Below, piece after piece: positions 9,172 to 15,753 of a stretch of 64,000 nucleotides of DNA. A model generated the notes under the pieces. It worked only from the letters and a program-made list of their open reading frames with translations. It was not told the origin of the DNA and searched no databases. Made by a program: the position numbers and the translations under genes. Location: contig NZ_OZ035533.1 of NCBI RefSeq assembly GCF_964033635.1, forward strand, positions 2,108,001-2,172,000. The letters run 5' to 3'. Within the stretch, counting starts at the first letter, position 1, and each line of letters opens with the position of its first letter. The DNA comes from Chitinophaga sp. MM2321 (GTDB taxonomy: Bacteria; Bacteroidota; Bacteroidia; Chitinophagales; Chitinophagaceae).

Positions 9172-10317
9172 ATGAAGCATACACGATATTTTATGGTAGT
9201 ATTGGCATTAGCATTCGCATCCTGTTTAAAAGAGCCGGTAGACGATGGTCCCGGTCCGAATCCGGAGAAAGCGCATTACGCCTTTGATTGGGCCATGATC
9301 GCCGATTCCACACAGAATGCCCTTACCGGCAATTTCTGGAACCAGGAAAAGTATTTCAATGAAAACAGCGCAGGCAAAACAAACTTTAACTACTGGCCCA
9401 ATGCACATGCACTGGATGTACTGGTAGATGGTTATCTGCGCAAAAATGACCCTGCGATCAAAAAGCGGATGGATGACTTGCTGGACGGCGTAAAAGCAAA
9501 GAACGGCAACACTTACATCAACTACTTTTATGATGATATGGAATGGATGACACTGGCCTGTTTGCGCGCATACGAAGCCACCGCCGATCCCCGTTATAAA
9601 GATGTGGCCGTATTATTATGGAACGATATCAAAGGCGGTTGGGATGAAGTATGGGGTGGTGGTATTCACTGGAACAAGGATAAAAGCAAGAACTATAAGA
9701 ATACACCCGCTAATGCCCCCGCCTGTATCATTGCTTGCAGGATGTATGGGGTAAGTCAGCAGCCGGATGACCTGATGTGGGCAAAGAAAATTTATGACTG
9801 GCAGAAAAGCAACCTGGTAGATCCTGCCACCGGTATGGTGTGGGACGGACTTAACCAGGACGGCAGCGGTACCGTGAATAAGAGCTGGCTGTTTACCTAC
9901 AACCAGGGCGTATTTATAGGTGCAGGTGTTGAATTGTATAAGCTCACCGGCGAGGCCATGTATATCAACGATGCGGTGAGAACCGCGAATAATGCATTGG
10001 GCGGCAATTTCACGAAGAATAATATCCTGAAAGAAGAAGGTGGTGGTGATGGCGGTTTATTCAAAGGTGTGCTGGTGCGTTACCTGATGTTGCTGATTAC
10101 CGATGGAAGTCTGAGTAGTACCGATGCTGCAAAATATGCCAGCTTCCTGCAACTGAATGCCGAAACCCTTTGGCTGCAAGGTACTTCCAGGCCGCAGCTG
10201 CTCTTTAACACCAACTGGCAGACCACCAGTACTACCAGCGATCTCACAACACAACTGAGTGGCGCCATGGTCATAGAAGCGGCGGCGAGGTTAAAAGAAA
10301 TGGGACTGCTTAAATAA
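9172..10317 (+). CDS. GH76 family glycoside hydrolase (alpha-1,6-mannanase-like), lipoprotein
   Basis: A 381-residue enzyme with a lipobox (ALAFASC), so probably surface or periplasmic. The (alpha/alpha)6-barrel character is clear: repeated aromatic and helical motifs (LACLRAYEATADPRY, WLFTYNQGVFIGAGVELY). The GH76 double-aspartate catalytic pair sits in FYDDMEW at residues 121-122, the spacing known for family members such as Aman6. GH76 enzymes hydrolyse the alpha-1,6-mannose backbone of yeast mannan. I start at 9172 (MKHTRYFMVV) rather than the in-frame codon at 9154, which overlaps the SusE-like gene and spoils the signal peptide. Confidence 0.9.
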   Translation: MKHTRYFMVVLALAFASCLKEPVDDGPGPNPEKAHYAFDWAMIADSTQNALTGNFWNQEKYFNENSAGKTNFNYWPNAHALDVLVDGYLRKNDPAIKKRMDDLLDGVKAKNGNTYINYFYDDMEWMTLACLRAYEATADPRYKDVAVLLWNDIKGGWDEVWGGGIHWNKDKSKNYKNTPANAPACIIACRMYGVSQQPDDLMWAKKIYDWQKSNLVDPATGMVWDGLNQDGSGTVNKSWLFTYNQGVFIGAGVELYKLTGEAMYINDAVRTANNALGGNFTKNNILKEEGGGDGGLFKGVLVRYLMLLITDGSLSSTDAAKYASFLQLNAETLWLQGTSRPQLLFNTNWQTTSTTSDLTTQLSGAMVIEAAARLKEMGLLK

Positions 10318-10339
10318 TTTTTTAATTTACGACTTTGAG

Positions 10340-10405
10340 ATGTTGGAATTTATAAATGCAGCGAATCTGAATTTTGTGCTCCGCTGCATTTATAAATTCC
10401 AACAT
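10340..10405. repeat. Perfect 24-bp inverted repeat between the two GH76 genes
   Basis: The 24 bases at 10340-10363 (ATGTTGGAATTT...) are the exact reverse complement of 10382-10405, separated by an 18-base loop. The stem extends two more pairs outward if a G-U is allowed. No run of T follows, so it is not a classic intrinsic terminator. It may be an mRNA processing or stabilising hairpin inside the PUL operon, or a small mobile repeat. An ATG inside the left arm opens the frame of the next gene but is unlikely to be the real start. Confidence 0.85.
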
Positions 10406-10432
10406 TTAAAAATCCGAAAATATTTTATCGTG

Positions 10433-11494
10433 TTGAGAAGAACCATTATTACGTTATGCTGTCTGTTGTATGCAGCCGGTGGCTTTGCGCAAACCAATGC
10501 GCAACGGGCAGATGAGCTGCATGCAGCGGTGTATAAATATCTGTATAACAGCAAAACAAAGTTATTTATTCAAACCAGTGATCCGGCGAAGAATAATAAC
10601 CTGCATGCAGATCTTTGGGGTCTCTGTGCCCTGATTCAGGCCGCCAATGAAATGGAGCGCCTGCATCCGGGAAAGTCGTATATGCAGCCGGTGGTAGCCG
10701 CCATTGATCAGTATTACGATCCTATTCCGCCGGCACCGGGCTATGCATCCTATGTGGTGAGCGAAAGGCGGGAGGACCGCTACTACGACGACAATCAGTG
10801 GATCGGTATTGCCTACCTGGATGCCTGGCAACGTACCCGGAAAAAATCGTTTATGCAGAAGGGTGATGAAATTTACCGGTTTATGATGACGGGCTACGAT
10901 ACCATTACCGGCGGCGGTTTGTACTGGAAAGAAGGGGATAAGACCACCAAAAATACCTGTTCCAATGGCCCGGGTATCCTGCTGGCGTTGCAGTTGTATG
11001 AAGCCACCCATAAGAAAGCCTACCTCGATACCGCCATGCTTTTATACAATTGGGTAAATAAGTACCTGCGTGATCCGCAGGGCGTTTATTGGGATGCCAT
11101 CAAGCCGGAAGAGCATAACCGTATTGATTCTGCGGTGTATACCTATAATACAGGAACTATGCTGGAAGCCAATGTAAAGCTGTATCGTATTACGCGGAAT
11201 GCGCAGTACCTGAAGGAAGCACAGACGATTGCAGCCGGCAGTTATGCGCGTTTTTTCCATAATGGCAGGTTTAATTCTTCCTATTGGTTTAATGCGGTGC
11301 TGCTGCGGGGATATGAGGCGCTGTATAAAGTAGATAATGATAAACGCTATATCAATGCCATGCAGACGTATGCGGATAATGTTTGGGAGCAGGATCGTGA
11401 TAAACGTAATAACATGTTGGGTAAGCGCCCCGAAAAGGAATTGCTTGGACAGGCAGGGATGATGGAGATCTATGCCAGGTTAGCAACGCTGTAA
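10433..11494 (+). CDS. Second GH76 family glycoside hydrolase, secreted
   Basis: A GH76 protein of 353 residues if started at the TTG at 10433, which gives a clean signal peptide (MLRRTIITLCCLLYAAGGFAQ, cut near AQT). The catalytic aspartates are in YYDDNQW at residues 119-120. TGGGLYWKEGD, NGPGILLALQLYE and YTYNTGTMLEANVKLYR match the family. The in-frame ATG at 10340 lies inside a perfect hairpin and would put 31 unrelated residues before the signal peptide, so I reject it. It is non-identical to the first GH76 and lacks a lipobox, suggesting a periplasmic partner that finishes imported mannan fragments (inference). Confidence 0.87.
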   Translation: MRRTIITLCCLLYAAGGFAQTNAQRADELHAAVYKYLYNSKTKLFIQTSDPAKNNNLHADLWGLCALIQAANEMERLHPGKSYMQPVVAAIDQYYDPIPPAPGYASYVVSERREDRYYDDNQWIGIAYLDAWQRTRKKSFMQKGDEIYRFMMTGYDTITGGGLYWKEGDKTTKNTCSNGPGILLALQLYEATHKKAYLDTAMLLYNWVNKYLRDPQGVYWDAIKPEEHNRIDSAVYTYNTGTMLEANVKLYRITRNAQYLKEAQTIAAGSYARFFHNGRFNSSYWFNAVLLRGYEALYKVDNDKRYINAMQTYADNVWEQDRDKRNNMLGKRPEKELLGQAGMMEIYARLATL

Positions 11495-11516
11495 TATTTT
11501 TTTGGGAGATATGAAT

Positions 11517-11552
11517 AAGCCGTGTGCAGATCTTTACTGCAGGCGGCTTTTT
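11517..11552 (+). terminator. Intrinsic terminator after the GH76 pair
   Basis: AAGCCG and TGCAG pair with CTGCA and CGGCTT (with a two-base internal mismatch) around an ATCTTTA loop, followed by a short T run. It lies 22 bases after the GH76 stop. Confidence 0.65.
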
Positions 11553-11714
11553 ATTGCAGGATGCCCGAAACGAGGGATGCCCTGTAATGGGCTGTTATTA
11601 TTTTGATATAATATTACATAATTTCTTAATTTTATGATTATTATCATTACTTTAAGGGGAATAGGGTGTACCTGTTCCGTTTTTTAAGCTATAGCGTAAA
11701 CCTATCCTATTCCT

Positions 11715-12119
11715 ATGCGGCTAATCCTTTTTCTTTTGCTTGCCTTTGTGCAGTTGACTGTCTATGGACAGACGGCTGCCCCGGCGGGTAAAAAGGGGGA
11801 GCGTTCAACGGAATTTAAGATGAAGGAAGGGAGTTATCTGAGCTTTACGCAGGTGAACCTCAGCCTGGGTGAAATTGGTTTTAAAGTAGAAGTAGCCTGT
11901 GAGCATAAAAAGAGCAATGCAAAGCTGGAGTTCCGGATCGACAAACCCAAGGGCAAAATTATCGGCACGCTGGATATTCCCTATACAGGCGACAGCACCT
12001 ACGCCCTGAAGCTCACCGGCAACCTCCGACATGCAGAAGGAGTACATGATCTGTACCTGGTAGCACGCGGTGAGATCGCCTTTAGCATTACATCTTTCTC
12101 CTTTATTTATAATTATTGA
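11715..12119 (+). CDS. Small secreted CBM6-like jelly-roll protein
   Basis: A 134-residue protein with signal peptide (about 1-19, LTVYGQ). The rest is a single beta-sandwich resembling the C-terminal half of carbohydrate-binding module family 6: KSNAKLEFRIDKPKGKIIGTLDIP, then a GVHDLYLVARGE strand and a closing FSFIYNY where CBM6 usually has the FDWFRF-type strand. It has no catalytic domain. It is separated from the GH76 gene by a terminator and 220 bases, so it may be transcribed alone. Its position suggests a glycan-binding accessory to PUL 1, but binding is unproven. Confidence 0.6.
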   Translation: MRLILFLLLAFVQLTVYGQTAAPAGKKGERSTEFKMKEGSYLSFTQVNLSLGEIGFKVEVACEHKKSNAKLEFRIDKPKGKIIGTLDIPYTGDSTYALKLTGNLRHAEGVHDLYLVARGEIAFSITSFSFIYNY

Positions 12120-12160
12120 TATAGGCATTTCCGTTAGCCGGAAAAAAATGTTTGCTATTT

Positions 12161-12191
12161 TTTGGAAAAATGAAACGGCTGCTTATCTTTG
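12161..12191 (+). promoter_or_regulatory. tRNA-Leu promoter (TTTG / TATCTTTG)
   Basis: A -33 TTTG at 12161-12164 and a -7 TATCTTTG at 12184-12191 are separated by 19 bases, an exact Bacteroidota promoter. The same arrangement and much of the flanking sequence are repeated before the second tRNA-Leu copy. Confidence 0.8.
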
Positions 12192-12214
12192 CGCTCCCTG
12201 ACACAATATCAGTT

Positions 12215-12298
12215 GCCCAGATGGCGAAATTGGTAGACGCACTGTGTTCAGGTCGCAGCGCCGGCAACGGTGTGCTGGTTCGAATCCAGTTCTGGGCA
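12215..12298 (+). tRNA. tRNA-Leu(CAG), copy 1, used as integration site
   Basis: An 84-base type II tRNA. The acceptor stem GCCCAGA pairs with TCTGGGC, with discriminator A at 12298. The anticodon loop TTCAGGT has anticodon CAG at 12249-12251, the stem is CTGTG/CGCAG, the variable arm is long, and the T loop reads GGTTCGAATCC. CCA is not encoded (CTA follows). Its 3' 17 bases are repeated at 16999, marking it as the attachment site of the element that follows. The gene remains intact. Confidence 0.97.
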
Positions 12299-12306
12299 CT
12301 AAAAAG
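12282..12306 (+). repeat. attL: 25-bp direct repeat, tRNA 3' end plus 8 bases
   Basis: The 25 bases from the T-arm of tRNA-Leu through CACTAAAAAG recur exactly at 16999-17023. This is the usual footprint of tyrosine-recombinase integration into a tRNA gene. The identity extends 8 bases past the mature tRNA end. Confidence 0.88.
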
Positions 12307-12335
12307 GTTGTAAGCTATTGACTTACAACCTTTTT
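12301..12335 (+). terminator. tRNA-Leu terminator at the left end of the island
   Basis: A 14-bp stem (AAAAAGGTTGTAAG / CTTACAACCTTTTT) with loop CTATTGA, continuing into a T run. A similar but non-identical terminator follows the right repeat. Confidence 0.88.
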
Positions 12336-12350
12336 TTATTTGTGTCAATG
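12336..12350 (+). repeat. Left copy of 15-bp inverted repeat inside the island end
   Basis: TTATTTGTGTCAATG is the exact reverse complement of 16954-16968. It lies 29 bases inside the left direct repeat, and the partner lies 30 bases inside the right one. The symmetry suggests recombinase arm sites or element ends. Confidence 0.75.
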
Positions 12351-12401
12351 TCGTTTTTCTACGCTTTTACCCACTTTTTTTACACTATTTGCGACACGTA
12401 A

Positions 12402-12596
12402 AAGCTCCAGACAATTTTTGAGCCTTATCAGACATTGGAATGCGGTAAAGCCGAAGTAGGGTTGGGGCTATACTTGTGCAAACAATATGCTGATTTACTA
12501 GGTGGAAATATCGAAGTCCGGAGCAAAAGAGAGGTCACCGTCTTTTCAGTTATTCTTTCTTTTTCATCAATCAAATTTGACAATCACGATAAATAA
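12402..12596 (+). pseudogene. Histidine kinase remnant (C-terminal ATPase end only)
   Basis: A 64-codon frame without an ATG, opened by a stop codon just before it. It reads IFEPYQTLECGKAEVGLGLYLC, followed by KQYADLLGGNIEVRS. This is the G2-box end of a sensor kinase HATPase domain (VGLGLYLCKQYADLLGGNIEV), with nothing of the rest of the kinase present. It ends at TAA 12594-12596. It is a decayed passenger next to the left attachment site and points to an earlier, larger or rearranged element. Confidence 0.75.
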
Positions 12597-12625
12597 GAAT
12601 CCAAACTGTCTTTCTGAATTACATA

Positions 12626-12850
12626 GTGTTTTTACCCATACCCCGGTTTTTTTCCCGGGAAAGAATGTGTGAGGAATGCAATTGGAGCACCCCAACGTTC
12701 TACCGGAAAATGAGGTTAATTAATGATCGGGATAAGGATTCCAGAGGGGCAGCCGCGTTAAGTAATGCCGAGAAAACGATGATGAAAAAAGTAGCCGCTG
12801 AGGTAAAAGTGTGGTTCCAAAATAGTCTTGTTCAGTTGATTGAATCGTAA
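12626..12850 (+). CDS. Small HTH-like protein (hypothetical)
   Basis: Up to 74 residues from a GTG at 12626; an ATG at 12665 would leave 61. The stretch RERMCEECNWSTPTFYRKMR has the look of a recognition-helix region of a small helix-turn-helix protein. The C-terminal half is basic and helical (LSNAEKTMMKKVAAEVKVW). It lies between the kinase remnant and the ATPase operon inside the element, reads the same way, and could be an element regulator or a leftover. I do not recognise a family. Confidence 0.4.
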   Translation: MFLPIPRFFSRERMCEECNWSTPTFYRKMRLINDRDKDSRGAAALSNAEKTMMKKVAAEVKVWFQNSLVQLIES

Positions 12851-12851
12851 A

Positions 12852-13165
12852 TTATATTGGATTTTTAAGATCGACAGGCTATTAGCCTACCGAATTCTTT
12901 ATAATTATTTTCGGATTTGAATGTAGATAATCGCGAGCCCCGATCGATTCTTTCTGATAAAAGCGCCGACATTGGAGGCAGCTTTTCAAGAGGTTGTGTA
13001 ACAACCATACAACTTGCTGGCGCTAAGAAAAGCGCCTCAAGGCGTTAACATATATACTTTAAAATCTTTTTCCGAAATAGTTTTATATTTTCGTAAATTT
13101 TATAGGATACTTTTAGCTTCGAAGAGTTGAATAGTATAAATACATAATATATAATATATTCATTT
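12852..13165 (+). other. Structured leader region of the island operon
   Basis: These 314 bases have no convincing ORF but several short inverted repeats. GGTTGT-gta-ACAACC lies at 12992-13006. GGCGC (13019-13023) pairs with GCGCC (13032-13036), and that arm also overlaps CGCCT-ca-AGGCG (13033-13044), so two hairpins compete. The remainder to the ATG at 13166 is very AT-rich. It probably holds the operon promoter. The competing hairpins could act as operator or attenuator. No exact TAnnTTTG element is seen. Confidence 0.4.
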
Positions 13166-14881
13166 ATGACAGATTTCCTTGATGAGAAGGAATTTGAAGA
13201 AAGGTCAGACTATATAGAAGACAATAATCTAGAATTATGGAACGTCCATAATCAGCATTTTGACTTCATCCAAAAGAAACTACTAGGAGTTGGAGCAAAA
13301 CTTTTGGTTGGGCCTAGGGGTACTGGCAAAACGCACCAAATGAAAATCGCCCATTTATTGTGTAATAAAGATAATTCTAAACCGCTTTCAATATTTGTTT
13401 CGTTTACGAAGTATTATCATTTGGAGCCATTTTTAACTAAGGTTCCAAATGCATTGCAAGTATTTCATACTTGGGTTTTGTCCAAAATAATCCTCAGTTG
13501 TTACGCACTGATTGAAGAACGAAAAGATGATTATTCTCTTTTTGCGAACTCTCCAAGGTCACTGTCCAAAGAGGCGGTGACAACTTTCGTAGAAAAGGCA
13601 GAAAAACTACGTGCATCGCAATTGAGCAATGATAGCCTTATTGTTGATCTAACTATTCACAAGGTTATAGACTGTCTAGAACAGCTTTGTAACCATTATA
13701 AAAGGAAGCGAGTAGTATTGATGCTGGATGATGCCGCGTTATCATTAACGCCTGAATATTTAGTAGAATTCTTCGATATAGTAAGAAGCTTAAAAACTAA
13801 AGGGATTTCTCCAAAAGCATCAGTATATCCTGGCACTACTCAATATGGACCAAGATTTCATGTAGGCCAAGATGCAGAGATGGTACCATGTTGGTTAGGG
13901 GTAGAGAACTCAACTTACTCTTCATTTATGGATAGTTTGGTAGAGCAAAGATTTGTACAATACAAAAGTGGAATCAGTACTGAAATAATCGAGCTTTTTA
14001 AATATGCCTCTTTTGGTGTTCCAAGAGCTTTTATAAGCCTCCTTAGAAATTACAAAGGGAATCCTGATAAAAGTACACTTGCAAAATTTAATGCAGCAAT
14101 AGATCAGCAGGCAAAATTTATTGAAACAGAATATCTCTCGATTGAGAAAAAACTTGTCCAATATCGGAAGGTAATTGAAACAGGAAATAGTTTATTCAAG
14201 AATATTATTGAGTGTATCAAGGAAGAAAATAAAACTTCTGGTGAGTACAAAAATATTGTGATTGGCATTCAATCTGAAAGTATCGATAGTATCAAACTCG
14301 CAAGCAGAATGGTAAGATTTCTCATTGAAGCAGGACTGCTTTATGAGGAGGTTCCAGTGAAGCACGGTGTACAAGAGAAAGGCGAAAAGAGAGAATATAA
14401 AAGATATATTCCTCACATCTTATTTCTAATACAGAATAGAACCTTCTCTCAAGGTCACGGCACAAGTTTCTCAGAAACCTTAAATAATATTAAGAAAAAA
14501 TCCAAGAAACACCCTGTTAGAAGGGTACTCAATACATTATTAGACAAGGAAGAATTAGATGGACTTACGTTAGATCTGCCTCCTTGCCAATCCTGTAATA
14601 CCCCAAGATTAACTGTAGAGCAACGATTTTGTCATAATTGTGGTAAGGAATTAGTCAATCAATCCGCATTTGAGAAATGCTTAAAAATTTCAGTTGATGC
14701 ACTTCCTTTAACAGATTGGCAAAAAGTAAAAGTTAAGGAAATAGGACTCAATGTAATAGGAGATTTTCTTGCTCTACAAGATCCAGCTGCAACGCTCCGT
14801 AAAATTCCTAGAATTGGGGAAGTGAAATCCACAAAAATATATAGTGAAGTAGTCAAAACTGTTGATGAATTCTTAGCATAA
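13166..14881 (+). CDS. P-loop ATPase with zinc ribbon and HhH tail (candidate defence gene A)
   Basis: A 571-residue protein without signal or membrane segments. Walker A is GPRGTGKT at 49-56, Walker B is RVVLMLDDA at 182-190, and a helical lid region with FGVPRAFISLL lies at 283-293. The layout resembles ORC/STAND-type AAA ATPases. A winged-helix-like stretch follows (about 340-425), then a zinc ribbon with C474, C477, C489 and C492, and a helix-hairpin-helix at about 515-571 (KIPRIGEVKSTKI), both typical of nucleic-acid binding. It is likely a nucleotide-driven sensor or motor on DNA or RNA (inference). Its stop overlaps the next start (TAATG). Codon use is AT-rich compared with the chromosome around it. 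Confidence 0.85.
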   Translation: MTDFLDEKEFEERSDYIEDNNLELWNVHNQHFDFIQKKLLGVGAKLLVGPRGTGKTHQMKIAHLLCNKDNSKPLSIFVSFTKYYHLEPFLTKVPNALQVFHTWVLSKIILSCYALIEERKDDYSLFANSPRSLSKEAVTTFVEKAEKLRASQLSNDSLIVDLTIHKVIDCLEQLCNHYKRKRVVLMLDDAALSLTPEYLVEFFDIVRSLKTKGISPKASVYPGTTQYGPRFHVGQDAEMVPCWLGVENSTYSSFMDSLVEQRFVQYKSGISTEIIELFKYASFGVPRAFISLLRNYKGNPDKSTLAKFNAAIDQQAKFIETEYLSIEKKLVQYRKVIETGNSLFKNIIECIKEENKTSGEYKNIVIGIQSESIDSIKLASRMVRFLIEAGLLYEEVPVKHGVQEKGEKREYKRYIPHILFLIQNRTFSQGHGTSFSETLNNIKKKSKKHPVRRVLNTLLDKEELDGLTLDLPPCQSCNTPRLTVEQRFCHNCGKELVNQSAFEKCLKISVDALPLTDWQKVKVKEIGLNVIGDFLALQDPAATLRKIPRIGEVKSTKIYSEVVKTVDEFLA

Positions 14882-15747
14882 TGGGAAAAGATAAAAAAGC
14901 TATTTTCGAATTGAAGGCAAACTCAGTTATGGCAGGCGTTGTTGGCTACGACCTGAGAAATGCGATTGACATAAAACATAAAGAATCTGATTTTTCGCCA
15001 ATCGATAGCTTCATATCAAATGGAACTGAGATAAACAAACTTTTCACAGCGACTCCCTCCCAAGTTTTAGGAAACTTGATCATACTCGGATATATATCTG
15101 CAATAGAAAGCTATTTTCGCGCATTATTTCGTAGACTTATTTTGATAGATGACAAATGCAGGGAAGCCTGTGAGAAACGGCAGGTTTCATATGGTGCAGT
15201 TTTGGCAGTTGATGATTTAATGTTGCCCGAGGCCTTATTTGAGGATATATCTTTCGCAGGTAGAAAAAATTTGATTGACTCGTTTAAGAACTTTCTAAAT
15301 TTAACGTTGCAAGATTCACAAATACCTCCCGACCTCCAAGAAACATTAACTCAGTTTAGTGAAATATGTGAGCTTAGGCACTGTATTGTCCATAGATTTG
15401 GTAAATTTGGCTCGAAGAATGCCATTAGTTTGGGGCTAAATAAGCATCAGTCACATATTGAGAAGCCAATCAAGTTCGATTTCACAATGTTGCAACAACT
15501 TGTAACTGTATGCCACAACACTGTTAGAATTACCAACAATTTGTTGATGGAAAGGATACTAAATAGACTTTTAGTGGAAGGGAGTCACAAAATACCGAAT
15601 CCAATATGGACATGGGATTTCGATAAAGACAAACAGTTATTTGGGCAATATTTTGATACATTTTACTCAAAATTGAATCCACCTAAGCCTAAGTTAACTA
15701 TGCAGGCGGCATACTCAAAATATTATAAATATTATCAAAGCATATAA
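14881..15747 (+). CDS. HEPN-type predicted ribonuclease (candidate defence gene B)
   Basis: A 288-residue, mostly helical protein. ELRHCIVHRFGK contains R166-x4-H171, the R-x4-6-H catalytic signature of HEPN RNases. An earlier helix, ISAIESYFRALFRRLI (about 72-87), matches the first helix of HEPN proteins of the MAE_28990/RiboL-PSP kind. HEPN proteins act as toxins that cut RNA in abortive-infection, toxin-antitoxin and CRISPR effector systems. Here no MNT antitoxin is present, and the flanking ATPase and methyltransferase would be the control parts (inference). The start overlaps the ATPase stop by one base, implying coupled translation. The family call is from motif and helix pattern only. 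Confidence 0.7.
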   Translation: MGKDKKAIFELKANSVMAGVVGYDLRNAIDIKHKESDFSPIDSFISNGTEINKLFTATPSQVLGNLIILGYISAIESYFRALFRRLILIDDKCREACEKRQVSYGAVLAVDDLMLPEALFEDISFAGRKNLIDSFKNFLNLTLQDSQIPPDLQETLTQFSEICELRHCIVHRFGKFGSKNAISLGLNKHQSHIEKPIKFDFTMLQQLVTVCHNTVRITNNLLMERILNRLLVEGSHKIPNPIWTWDFDKDKQLFGQYFDTFYSKLNPPKPKLTMQAAYSKYYKYYQSI

Positions 15748-15753
15748 AATAGG

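Noticed and set aside
12959..13044. CRISPR-like repeats or a type III toxin-antitoxin RNA repeat before the island operon
   Set aside because: The short GCGCC-type words recur but without regular spacing or repeat units; only hairpins can be supported.
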